DNA of 64,000 bases, taken from the NCBI GenBank assembly GCA_005882135.1, contig VBDR01000025.1, positions 124,001 to 188,000 on the forward strand, read 5' to 3'. A model generated the notes under the pieces. The model did not search any database. It had not been told where the DNA came from and was given only the letters and a program-made list of their open reading frames with translations. Below are positions 24,272-33,777 of the stretch, one piece after another; the stretch's first letter is position 1, and every line of letters begins with the position of its first letter. The position numbers were made by a program, and so were the translations under genes. This DNA comes from Chloroflexota bacterium (GTDB lineage: Bacteria > Chloroflexota > Dormibacteria > Dormibacterales > Dormibacteraceae).

Positions 24272-25146
24272 CCCAGCAGTCCGACCTGGCGCAGCGTCCG
24301 CCGCACCATGTCCTCGATCGGCTGGTCCGACGTCAGCCGCGCAAAGCGCAAGCCGCGCCGGCGAGCGACGCGCTCGACCTCCTCCGTCCTCAGTGCTAGC
24401 GCGCTCCGGTATGCCGCCTGCGTCGCCGGCGTGGCGGTGAACTCCCGCTCGAACCCGGTCTCCGCATCCTTCAGGCGGGCGTCACCCGTCCAGTCCGGCT
24501 CGAGCTCTTGCGGCGCGAGCAGCTGCAGGACGGCGCCCTCCTGGCGGGCGAGTCGAAGCGCCGTGATCGCAGGCTCGAGAGGCTCCTCACCCAGCCCGTC
24601 GGTGATGAGCACCGTCATGCCGGGGCGCTGGCGGGCGATCGGCGCGACCAGGCGCGCATAATCCGTGGGCCCGCCGGCCGGAAACGAATCGATGCGGGCG
24701 AAGAGACCTTGCGCCGAATGCCGTCCGCGATAGGGCGCCCCGCCCGAGGTCGGCGCGTCGGCGAAGACAGTCAGTCGCACGCGGTCGAGCGAGGCGAGGG
24801 CGACGTATGCGATCGCCCCGGCCAGCCGCTTGGCCGTGACCGCCTTGTTGGGGCGGCCCCAGTCCATCGAGCCGCTCAGGTCGACGAACAGGTTGAAAGG
24901 AAGCTCCTCCTCGGCGACGAACAGCCGGAGCATGAAGCGGTCGAGCCGGGCGTAGGCGTTCCAGTCGATCAGCCGGTAGTCATCTCCGGGCGTGTAGTTG
25001 CGGAAGTCCGCGAACTCCGGCGAGCGGCCCCGGTTCACCGAGCGCCGCTCACCGCCCATCTGGCCTTTGACGGCGCGGCGCACGATCACGGCCAGCGCTT
25101 CGAGTCGTCGTAAAAGCTGCGGCTCCAACAGGGGGCTGGACGCCAT
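24268..25146 (-). CDS. DUF58 domain protein
   Basis: 292 residues. The DUF58 signature RSVNRGRSPEFADFRNYTPGDDYRLIDWNAYAR is at about 36-68, followed by a VWA-like fold with LFVDLSGSMDWG and VLITDGLGEE. DUF58 proteins occur next to MoxR ATPases and are believed to be their partners; the biochemical role is not known. No membrane segment, so it is probably cytoplasmic. It begins 3 bp after the moxR-like gene stop and overlaps the BatA-like gene by 4 bp, so all are co-translated. Confidence 0.9.
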   Translation of the reverse strand: MASSPLLEPQLLRRLEALAVIVRRAVKGQMGGERRSVNRGRSPEFADFRNYTPGDDYRLIDWNAYARLDRFMLRLFVAEEELPFNLFVDLSGSMDWGRPNKAVTAKRLAGAIAYVALASLDRVRLTVFADAPTSGGAPYRGRHSAQGLFARIDSFPAGGPTDYARLVAPIARQRPGMTVLITDGLGEEPLEPAITALRLARQEGAVLQLLAPQELEPDWTGDARLKDAETGFEREFTATPATQAAYRSALALRTEEVERVARRRGLRFARLTSDQPIEDMVRRTLRQVGLLG

Positions 25147-25148
25147 CC

Positions 25149-26143
<995 letters not shown>

Positions 26144-26147
<4 letters not shown>

Positions 26148-27685
26148 TTTCCTGTGCTCGGCTCGCCGAGGCTCGAGAAGTAGGCGCGGATCAGGTCTCG
26201 CTCGCTGCCTGGAATCAGGCTCTGGTCCGCGGCGTCGAGGGCGACCTGCTGGTAGGCCTGGATCACCTGGGTGTACGGGGCCTGGGGCACGTCCTGTCCG
26301 GGCCCCAGCGGCGCGGGGTCGTTCTCGGACTGGCCTGGCAAGGGCACGGCGGGCACGTAGACACGTTCTGTGCTCAGCGCCGCCGAGCCCTGACCCGCGC
26401 CGGAACCGCTGCTGCCTTGACCGCCGGCGCCGCCGGACCCGCCGCCGTTGCCGTTCCCATTGCCGTTGCCACTGCCATTTGCACTGCCATTCCCGTTTCC
26501 ATTGCTGTTTCCGTTTCCGCTGCCGCTTGCGCGCGGGGACGCCGAGGCGGTGGCAGGCGACTGGCCGGCGTCGCGGTCGGCCTGGCTCGCCAGCTGCTGC
26601 CGCGCCGCCTCGAGCCCATTGATGGCGGCGGCGATTTCCTGATCGTTGTTCTCCTGCTGCTGCAGCGCGTCGAGCTGGCCGGCGAGCTCCTGGAGCGCAA
26701 GCTCGGCACCGATGAGGTCACCGTCCGCGAGCGTGGACGATGCCTTCTGCAGTGAAGCCGACATCTGTGGGTCCTTGGCCTGCCGGGCCGCGGCGGCGAG
26801 CGCTTGCGCGAGCTGCGCGCGGTCCTGCGGGGAGAGGCTCTGCAGCTGCGACGCGAGGTCGCGCATCGACTGCGCGCCCTGCGATGGGCTCGCGGTGATG
26901 GCGTGGCTGGCGCTGCGGCCGGCGCTCGTCGCACTCAGGCTGTTGGCCAGGTTTTGGGCACTGCTGGCGCGAGCGGGCGTCTGGGGATCGGAGAGCTGGA
27001 GCAGCTGCTGCTCGGCCGGCGTGATGTTCTGCAGGGCCGCGCGGGGGTCGGGCGCGGACGCGATCTTGGCCCGCGTGTCCTGGAGGATCTTCTGCGCCTG
27101 GGGATCGACGGGCGCCGGAGTCGACGCGGCGGCAAGCTTTTTCTGCGCGGCGGCGACAGTCGCAGCGGCTTGAGCCTGCGCCGCCTGGTCGGCCCGCCGC
27201 TGGGCGAGCACCTGGTCCATCGGGTTGGGAAGCAGCACCAGTCCAACCGCGGCGATCGCCACCGCGGCGGTCAGCATGACCTCGCCGCGCCGCAGGCCGA
27301 CCGGATAAGCCGCCGCGAGCCTCGCGCGAGCCGCCTTCTCCAGCGCGTCCCGCCGCAGCATCGCGTCCATCGGCCCGTTCTCGAGCCGGCGCTCCCACGC
27401 CGTCGACAGCCTTTCTTTCAGACCGAGCTGGAGATCAGCGGTTCGCATCAGCCTCATCGGGCGGGGCCGGGCCGCGATCCAGGCCACCGCGATGGCCGCG
27501 AATGCGAAGGGGGCGCCAAACGCGGCCACGCGGACCGCCTGCTCGAGCGGGATGAACCTCGCCACGATCACGACGGCGAGCACCCACGCCGCGGCCGCCA
27601 GGAGCGCGTGGAACACGTAGCGGACGGCGCTCGAGCGCGCGTCGGACCATCGCAGCACGCGGACCACCGATTCGAGCGAGCTCAC
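26144..27685 (-). CDS. membrane protein with coiled coil and Gly/Asn-rich tract
   Basis: 513 residues from GTG 27685. Two membrane helices near the N-terminus (about 22-42 and 48-66) and a third near residue 145 (GEVMLTAAVAIAAVGLVLL). The rest is a long Ala/Gln/Glu-rich helical part (DQAAQAQAAATVAAAQKKLAAAS, LQKASSTLADGDLIGAELALQEL), then an unusual low-complexity stretch of alternating Gly and Asn at about 395-430 and a final acidic segment. It resembles DUF4175-like proteins found in MoxR clusters, but I would not name it. It probably scaffolds the MoxR-VWA system at the membrane. Confidence 0.7.
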
Positions 27686-27692
27686 AGGCGCC

Positions 27693-28724
27693 TTAAGCCG
27701 CCACGGGCGCCGGGGCCTGCTTCCGCCTCAGGTGGAACCGCCTGACGGGCGGCAGCACGAGGGCGCTGAGGAGCAGCGCCACGGCGGAGATCATGAGCTG
27801 CAGAGCGATGCTGGCCTGCCAGTACTGCCAGCCCTGGAACAGGCCGGTCTGCAGCGTGGCGCCTGGGCTCTGCACGCCTCCCTTGGTGGTATAGCCCGTG
27901 CCCACCCCGTTTGACGTGCACATGACGCCACCGTTGATGGTCGGGGCGCAGTACTGGTTGCCCTGAGCGCCACTCTGGAACTGGCTCTGCGAATAGCGCA
28001 CGCCGTACCCGGCCAGCGGTCCATTGGTGGCGATCGTGTAGAGCGGAAGGACGGGGCTGATCAGGGTGATCACGGGCGGCGAGGGAGCCGTGAGCGCGTT
28101 GGGGTCGACGTCGATCGGAAAGAGGTAGCCGTAGACGAAGGCGCCGAGCAGGAGGACGAACGCCGTCCCATAGGCCGCGACCGTCGCCGCCAGCGTACGC
28201 CGGAAGAACGATGAGAAGGCTATGCCAACCAGGCCGAGCATCAGCGCCGTCGCGCCGGTGACGGCGAACGCGTACACGACCTGGTCCAGCTCGATGCCGC
28301 CGAACAGGAAGACGAGGCTGAAGATCGGAATCGAAAGGATGAGCAGCAACACGACGAAAGACATCGACGCCAGCAGCTTGCCCCAGATGATGGAGAAGGG
28401 TGCGATCGGCGTCACGAAGAGCAGGTCCAGCGTCTGCCGCTCACGCTCGCCGCTGATCGCGCCCGAGGTCAGCGCGGGGGTGATGAAGGCGAGCAGGACG
28501 ACCTGGAAGATGACCAGGAACAAGAAAAGAAATTGCCCGTAGTTGGTCCCCTGGCTGCCAAAGCCAGCCGTGTTGCTCGTCATCGCGGCGAACACGGCCC
28601 AGCCCAGCCCCCCCAGGAGGACGATGTACAGGGTGATCGCGAAGGGCGAGCGCCAGGTCCGCATCCGCGTGCGGTACTCCTTGGCGACGATGGGGTTCCA
28701 CAGGGCTCGCGCCACGGGGTTCAT
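27693..28724 (-). CDS. ABC-2 type transporter permease
   Basis: 343 residues. MNPVARALWNPIVAKEYRTRMRTW is the usual cytoplasmic start of ABC-2 permeases. Six hydrophobic segments can be counted: SPFAITLYIVLLGGLGWAVFAAM, FLFLFLVIFQVVLLAFITPAL, LLASMSFVVLLLILSIPIF, YAFAVTGATALMLGLVGIAF, AYGTAFVLLLGAFVYGYLF and ASIALQLMISAVALLLSALVL. The segment GAISGERERQTLDLLFVTPI before helix 3 is typical. An extracellular loop of about 80 residues follows helix 5. Overlaps the ATPase gene by 4 bp, so the two make one transporter. Substrate unknown. Confidence 0.88.
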   Translation of the reverse strand: MNPVARALWNPIVAKEYRTRMRTWRSPFAITLYIVLLGGLGWAVFAAMTSNTAGFGSQGTNYGQFLFLFLVIFQVVLLAFITPALTSGAISGERERQTLDLLFVTPIAPFSIIWGKLLASMSFVVLLLILSIPIFSLVFLFGGIELDQVVYAFAVTGATALMLGLVGIAFSSFFRRTLAATVAAYGTAFVLLLGAFVYGYLFPIDVDPNALTAPSPPVITLISPVLPLYTIATNGPLAGYGVRYSQSQFQSGAQGNQYCAPTINGGVMCTSNGVGTGYTTKGGVQSPGATLQTGLFQGWQYWQASIALQLMISAVALLLSALVLPPVRRFHLRRKQAPAPVAA

Positions 28725-29647
28725 CCGACCTCCTCCGAAGTGGCCTTGAGGAATGCATCCTCCAGACCGCCGTCCACCGGAATGAAGCTCGACACCCTGA
28801 TCCCGGCCCCGGTGAGTGCGAAAAGAATGTCGGACGCCGTGCTTTCATCGCCCTCGTACTCGGCCTCGATCGTCCCGTTCACAGATTCCACATTCCTGAC
28901 CGACGCCAGCGGCGTCAGGACCTCGATCGCGGCGTCTTTTTGTTCGATCACCGTGATCCGAAGCCGGCGGCCCGTGGTGAGTCGCGCGATCACCTCGCGC
29001 ACCGAGCCGGTGGCGCGCATGCGGCCGTGGTCGATGATGCCGATCATGGTGCAGAGCTCGGTGAGCTCGGGAAGGATGTGGCTCGAGATGATGATCGTCT
29101 TGCCCATGCCCTGGAGCTCTTTCAGGATCTCGCGCATCTCGACGCGCGCACGCGGGTCGAGGCCGGAAGCCGGCTCGTCCAGGAGCAAGACTGCCGGGTC
29201 GTGGACCAGGGCGCGCGCCAGGCAGACCCGCTGCTTCAAACCTCTCGACAGGGTGTCGACGAGCTGGTGCTTGCGTTCGGTCAAGCCGACGAGCGCGAGC
29301 AGGTCATTCACGATCGTCTGTCGCCTTCGCTTCTGCTGCCGGTAGCACGCCGCGTAGAAGTCGAGGTATTCGCCGACGGTCAGCTGGTCGTACACGCCGA
29401 AGAAATCAGGCATGTAGCCGATGCGCGTGTGCACTTTTTCCCGGTCCCTGGTCACGTCGGCGCCGTCGATGAAGGCTTTGCCTTCGGTCGGCTCCAGTAG
29501 TGCGGCCAGGATCCGAAGGGTCGTCGTCTTGCCCGCGCCGTTTGGCCCCACGAAGCCAAAGATCTCGCGCTCGGGCACCTCAAACGATATGTGGTCAAGC
29601 GCGGCGCGCTTGCCGTAGACCTTGGTCAGGTCCTGGACCGCGATCAT
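28721..29647 (-). CDS. ABC transporter ATP-binding protein
   Basis: 308 residues. Walker A GPNGAGKTTTLR at about 35-46; signature LSRGLKQRVCLARAL (S-x-G replaced by S-R-G) near 140-154; Walker B VLLLDEPASGLDPRAR near 160-175; switch His in IIISSHILPEL. The DrrA/CcmA group with a C-terminal ~80-residue extension (RLRITVIEQKDAAIEVLTPLASVRNVE) fits an exporter or membrane-remodelling ABC-2 system. Overlaps the 809-residue protein gene and the permease gene by 4 bp each. Confidence 0.92.
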   Translation of the reverse strand: MIAVQDLTKVYGKRAALDHISFEVPEREIFGFVGPNGAGKTTTLRILAALLEPTEGKAFIDGADVTRDREKVHTRIGYMPDFFGVYDQLTVGEYLDFYAACYRQQKRRRQTIVNDLLALVGLTERKHQLVDTLSRGLKQRVCLARALVHDPAVLLLDEPASGLDPRARVEMREILKELQGMGKTIIISSHILPELTELCTMIGIIDHGRMRATGSVREVIARLTTGRRLRITVIEQKDAAIEVLTPLASVRNVESVNGTIEAEYEGDESTASDILFALTGAGIRVSSFIPVDGGLEDAFLKATSEEVG

Positions 29648-32073
29648 TGGACCTTGCCAGTGATCGAAAGCGACGAAGACGAGAACTGGCCATCAGAGCT
29701 CAGCTTCAGCCGGACCTCTCCGGTGCTGGGCTGGATCGCAGCATCCGGCACGGGCGACGAGGCGTTGTCCTGGTAATCGATGTCGACCCAGGCGGAGCGG
29801 CTCCAGTCCCACACCTGGGCCCTGGGGACCACGACCGCGCCATTGGGCCCGATGATGCCCTTCGGACCGAACGGGTTGACGCTGTCGATCGTGACGCGGG
29901 TGAGGTGCCTGCCGGGCGCCAGCGCCGGCAGAAACGAAAAGCTGATCGATCCGCCCTGCGCCACCATGAGCCCTTGTTGTCCTCCCTGGCTGACGTCAGC
30001 GTCGATGTCGACCACTCGTCCTTGTACGACCGACCGCGGGAGAGACCCGCTGGCGATGAGACCGGTGGACAGCGTCATCACGACAGCGCTTTCGGCGTAG
30101 GTCCGCGGGTGCCCACCGTTGATGGTCACGTCCTGTAACGGTTGTTTGGTCCACAGCACGACCGTCGGCGCCGTCGGCCCGGTCATGCCGGTGACGCTGT
30201 TCATCATCAGCGTCGACAGGATCGAGGTCCTGGTCTCATATTCGCGCTCGAGGTCGGAGGAGCTGTTGGGGAATCCTCCTGTGTAGGCGTTGGGATAGAC
30301 GTTCATGAAAATGGGCTGGCCCGGGAAGGTGCCGGTCGCGCCACCTGTCGGCAGCTGGACGCTGAACGCAAGGCTGCCGTCCGGCCCGAGGGCCCCGAGC
30401 TTTTGAAACGAGTTGGCCGAGAAAACGACGCCATCCGTGAAATTCAATGGCGACAGGTTGCGAATGGTGCCCGAGAGCTTGCCATCGGCAAACTGAGTCT
30501 TGCTGGTCAGCTGGGGAGCGGCCACGGTCCGCTCGTTCGCAAACCCGCGCAGCGTGAAGGCGGTCATGCCCGGGAGTGTGACCGCATGCGTCGTCGTGTT
30601 GACCCTCATGGCGCCGAAATTGGGGTCCGCGACGGGCCCTGAGTAGTAGTAGATCGGAGTGATCATCGTGTGCCCGGATCCGAGCGCGACCTCGTAGTCG
30701 CCCCGCGTCGGAGCCAGGACGCCGGTGTACTGCTCCTGGTAGGCGCGGTCCCAACCCTGCTCGACATGGACGATCGAGATCTCGTTTGCCAGCACCGACG
30801 TCCCTTTGGTGATCACACCCGCGCCATAGGCTCCCGCCGAACCCACGATTGCGATCGCGGGCACCGTGATCCATGCCAGCGCGCGGCGGTTGAGGGCACG
30901 GAGCACGAGGTAGTTGACCGGGCCCGCCAGCAGCACGTACAGGAGGACCAGGGAGCCGATCAACCACCACGCTGGCAGGTTCAGGGCCGGCACGTTGGCG
31001 AGGGCCTGGGTCAGCGAGCCGCCCTTGGTGGCGAGTGAGTTGACGCCGCCGAACTTGCCAGCGATCGGGCCGCTGACCGTCATGTTGTTGGTGTTGCCGT
31101 AGGTCGAACGCACAAAGACCTTCCGCAGCAGAGCAGAGATGCCGTTCCAGGACGAGATCGAGTCCTGGTTCCAGTCAAAGGTCGCCATCTCCACGAGGCC
31201 TGCGCCCACCGGCGCCTCGACGAGGAGCGGCTGGTCGCTTTCCGCAAGCCATGCGCTGCTGCCCGGCGTCAGCGTGCCGGTCGCGACCTCGAGCCTGCCC
31301 ACGCCGGAAAGCGCACCGGCGGAACCGAGCACCTTCGAGCCCGTCACCTTCATCGGGACCATCGCGGACGGAAGTCCGGCCAGCGTCTTGTGCCATGACC
31401 CTCCCGTGCCTAGCAGGAGCGCTCCTCCTTGCACCACATAATCGGCGAGCGCGGTGCGCTGACCCTCGGTCAGCGAGTCCGTTGCGAAGTCATCGATTGC
31501 GATCAGGTCAAAGGCACGGAGCACCGGCGCCGAGTCGGAGATCTCGGCGGGAGCCAGATGGACGACAAGCGGCTGCAGGCCCGAGCGGATGATGCCGAGC
31601 CCGTCGAGAGACCCGGCCTGGTCGGAGATGACTGCAGCCATGAGGCCTGAATACGTGTTGGACACCGACGCCTCCTGGCTTGCCACGAGCCGGCCGCTCT
31701 CGACCACGCGCACGTCGATCGACCCCGGGAAGTCTTCAGTCACATAGGTCCTGACGTGCTTGGTGGCGCCGGTCGCGAGGCTGAGCGGCATGTGGTACAC
31801 CGCCGCCCCAATCGGCGGCCCGCCGTTCCCGGGCATGGTGTTGCTGGCCTGGACCTCGAGCGTGCCATCGACCGCAGGACCGGTGTTGGTCAGGTCGACG
31901 ACAACCGGCATCCACTGCCCGAGCTTGACGGTGTTGTGGTAGCCGACCTGGACGGTGATCTGGATGGGTTTGGCGGCCGCCTCAGACGCCGCCGCCGTTG
32001 TACCGAGGCCGATCGCCGCGGCGAAACACGCGATGCTCGCCCTGACAGCAAAACGCCGGCCGCAGCCTGCCAT
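29644..32073 (-). CDS. large exported membrane protein, first gene of MoxR/VWA operon
   Basis: 809 residues. Signal peptide MAGCGRRFAVRASIACFAAAIGLGTTAAASEA, then about 340 beta-rich residues outside the membrane containing a ThuA-like or glutamine-amidotransferase-like fold (LIAIDDFATDSLTEGQRTALADYVVQGGALLLGTGG), two membrane helices at about 365-420 (LPAWWLIGSLVLLYVLLAGPVNYLVL, LAWITVPAIAIVGSAGAYGAG) and a second long outer domain of ~370 residues. I know of no assigned function. Opens the eight-gene leftward operon ending at 19729; the intergenic region before it (32074-32209) carries a 13-bp direct repeat that may be a regulatory site. Confidence 0.7.
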   Translation of the reverse strand: MAGCGRRFAVRASIACFAAAIGLGTTAAASEAAAKPIQITVQVGYHNTVKLGQWMPVVVDLTNTGPAVDGTLEVQASNTMPGNGGPPIGAAVYHMPLSLATGATKHVRTYVTEDFPGSIDVRVVESGRLVASQEASVSNTYSGLMAAVISDQAGSLDGLGIIRSGLQPLVVHLAPAEISDSAPVLRAFDLIAIDDFATDSLTEGQRTALADYVVQGGALLLGTGGSWHKTLAGLPSAMVPMKVTGSKVLGSAGALSGVGRLEVATGTLTPGSSAWLAESDQPLLVEAPVGAGLVEMATFDWNQDSISSWNGISALLRKVFVRSTYGNTNNMTVSGPIAGKFGGVNSLATKGGSLTQALANVPALNLPAWWLIGSLVLLYVLLAGPVNYLVLRALNRRALAWITVPAIAIVGSAGAYGAGVITKGTSVLANEISIVHVEQGWDRAYQEQYTGVLAPTRGDYEVALGSGHTMITPIYYYSGPVADPNFGAMRVNTTTHAVTLPGMTAFTLRGFANERTVAAPQLTSKTQFADGKLSGTIRNLSPLNFTDGVVFSANSFQKLGALGPDGSLAFSVQLPTGGATGTFPGQPIFMNVYPNAYTGGFPNSSSDLEREYETRTSILSTLMMNSVTGMTGPTAPTVVLWTKQPLQDVTINGGHPRTYAESAVVMTLSTGLIASGSLPRSVVQGRVVDIDADVSQGGQQGLMVAQGGSISFSFLPALAPGRHLTRVTIDSVNPFGPKGIIGPNGAVVVPRAQVWDWSRSAWVDIDYQDNASSPVPDAAIQPSTGEVRLKLSSDGQFSSSSLSITGKVQ

Positions 32074-32161
32074 TCAAACCTCTAAAACGAGCGGGGGCGC
32101 AAATGGTAATACGTGCGGCCTCCCAATATGCGCCTCGCCGGACCACCGCCTCCCGCACCGC

Positions 32162-32192
32162 CTCTGAGCTACATGAATGCTCTGAGCTACAT
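32162..32192. repeat. 13-bp direct repeat upstream of the MoxR/VWA operon
   Basis: CTCTGAGCTACAT occurs at 32162-32174 and again at 32180-32192, 18 bp apart, 90 bp before the operon start codon. Could be a binding site for a regulator or a chance duplication. Nothing else is visible in 32074-32209. Confidence 0.5.
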
Positions 32193-32209
32193 AAATAAGG
32201 ACGAGGGGC

Positions 32210-32479
32210 TCAGCGCGCCCGGTACGGCGGCAAGCTCCCCACGTCGCCGGTTCCGAGGTCGGTGATCACCCGCCGAGAGGTCATCTTCTTGATCCGCCGG
32301 GCAGGGAGCTCGACTTTCTCGCCGTCGGGGCTGCGCCTCAGCACGATGCCGTGAAAGATGTCCTGCTCCTCGTCCCCGAGCACCGATTCCGCGATCCCGA
32401 TCTCAGAGCCGTCGGCGCCGACAACGGGGGCGTGCGCCGGCACGGCCTGCCAGGCGACGGGAGTCTCGTCCTCGAACAT
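32210..32479 (-). CDS. small PRC-barrel-like hypothetical protein
   Basis: 89 residues, soluble. The pattern VVGADGSEIGIAESVLGDEEQDIFHGIVLRR, VELPARRIKKMTSRRVITDL is one that recurs in many GC-rich soil bacteria as a short beta-barrel protein; the G-x-x-I-G-x-A-E part recalls PRC-barrel domains. Function unknown. Divergent from the baeRF-type gene with 42 bp between the starts. Confidence 0.65.
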   Translation of the reverse strand: MFEDETPVAWQAVPAHAPVVGADGSEIGIAESVLGDEEQDIFHGIVLRRSPDGEKVELPARRIKKMTSRRVITDLGTGDVGSLPPYRAR

Positions 32480-32521
32480 GCCTTGCTTACCACTCTACCG
32501 GCGAGCGTTCAAGATTGTGAG

Positions 32522-33292
32522 ATGAGCAATTACAGCCCGCTGCTGGCCCTCTTTGTCCTCGCGCCGCGATTACGCCGCGCGTCAAACCGCGCGGTGAGCA
32601 TCTACCTGCCGGCGCGCTCAGAGGGCTATGACGCTCGTTTTTACGACATCGAGTTTCGTGACCTGCTGCATCGCTACAACAATCGGCTCAGCGAAAAGGA
32701 CCGCGAGCTGATGGAGTACGAGCTTCGCCGCCTCCGTCACCACGTCGCCGTGGTGCGGCCGGCAGGGTGCCCAGCCTTTGCGGGGTTCGCCGACGAGCCC
32801 CACGGCGTGCTCGAGCTCATCAAGCTGCGCGATGGGACCGAGGAAAGGCTCGAGGTCGGCGAGCTCCTGCTCGCACCGTTGCTCCGCCAGCTCGAGCAAA
32901 ATCCGCCCGCGCTGATCGCTGTCGTCGACAAGGAGCATGCAAAGACCTTTGGGGCAATCATCGACGACATCATTCCGCTCGAGCACGTCAACGGGGCCGA
33001 GGTGCGGCATTCGCGCGCCGGGGGCACGTCGGCGCCGAGCAACCAGCGGAAGGCCGACAACAAAGCCCGGGCGAACCTGGAGTCGGCGGTGAAAACCGTG
33101 GAACGAGAGATGGCCACCGGCGCCTACATGCATCTCTATGTGGCAGGACCGGACGAGGCACGCGCCACCTTTGAGCGAATGCTTCCGGAGCGCCTCAAGA
33201 AAGTCATCGCGGGGCATCTCAGCGCGTCCCTCGACTCGTCCGAGCTGAAGCGCGAGCTGCGGGAGAAGGTGGCGGCAGCGGCGAAGCGCTAG
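32522..33292 (+). CDS. baeRF-type (eRF1-related) protein
   Basis: 256 residues from ATG 32522 (MSNYSPLLALFVLAP). The region ALIAVVDKEHAKTFGAIIDDI, followed by EVRHSRAGGTSAPSNQRKADNKARANLESAV, is the characteristic V-D-x-x-x-A-x-x-F strand and G-G-x-S/T-x-x-x-x-Q-R signature of bacterial-archaeal-eukaryotic release factor family proteins (Rv2629, VLRF1-like). The C-terminal YMHLYVAGPDEARATFERMLPERLKKVIAGHL matches the third domain. Such proteins resemble eRF1 domain 2-3 and may rescue or inspect ribosomes, but most are untested. N-terminal half YLPARSEGYDARFYDIEFRDLLHRYNN also fits. Starts further upstream would overlap the divergent gene. Confidence 0.75.
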   Translation: MSNYSPLLALFVLAPRLRRASNRAVSIYLPARSEGYDARFYDIEFRDLLHRYNNRLSEKDRELMEYELRRLRHHVAVVRPAGCPAFAGFADEPHGVLELIKLRDGTEERLEVGELLLAPLLRQLEQNPPALIAVVDKEHAKTFGAIIDDIIPLEHVNGAEVRHSRAGGTSAPSNQRKADNKARANLESAVKTVEREMATGAYMHLYVAGPDEARATFERMLPERLKKVIAGHLSASLDSSELKRELREKVAAAAKR

Positions 33293-33305
33293 CGCGGTGT
33301 TCGTT

Positions 33306-33719
33306 TCAGGTTTGTGCCCTCAGCACCAGCTGCGTCTGCGTCACCTTCGCGATCAATTTGCCGGCCTCGTCGCGCACTGTGGTCTCGACCACCATCGTGG
33401 TGCCGCCCCGGTGCAGGAGCGATGACGTCGCCGATACGCTCTCGCCTCTGACCGCGCCCATGAAGTTGGTCTTCGACTCGATCGTGGTCGTGCCCGTCGC
33501 CTCCGCGGGCAGGTTCAGCATCGCGCAGGCGCCACCGGCCGAGTCGGCCAGCGCCATGATCACGCCGCCGTGCAGCGCACCACCGGAGGTGCAGAGCGAC
33601 GGTGACCAATCCAGCGCCAGTACGACCTGGTCGGCGGTGAACGCCTCAGCGCGCATGCCGAGGGTGGCCGCCAGCGGCATCAAGGCGCGGAGGGCGTCGG
33701 TGGCGTTTTGCTCGCCCAC
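33306..33719 (-). CDS. PaaI/YbgC-like hotdog thioesterase
   Basis: 137 residues from GTG 33719 (VGEQNATDALRAL). The hotdog signature L-H-G-G-V-I-M-A-L-A-D-S-A-G-G is at about 47-61, followed by TTTIESKTNFMGAVRGESVSA, as in PaaI-type acyl-CoA thioesterases. The aspartate of the active site is in ALADSAGG. Acyl-CoA substrate unknown. An earlier in-frame start would run into the divergent transaldolase region. Convergent with the baeRF-type gene, 13 bp between stops. Confidence 0.85.
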   Translation of the reverse strand: MGEQNATDALRALMPLAATLGMRAEAFTADQVVLALDWSPSLCTSGGALHGGVIMALADSAGGACAMLNLPAEATGTTTIESKTNFMGAVRGESVSATSSLLHRGGTTMVVETTVRDEAGKLIAKVTQTQLVLRAQT

Positions 33720-33777
33720 GGAGCGAGTATGGGAGTAAACGGGGCTGCGCCGGAGTTTTGCTTGGTGGGGGAACAAC

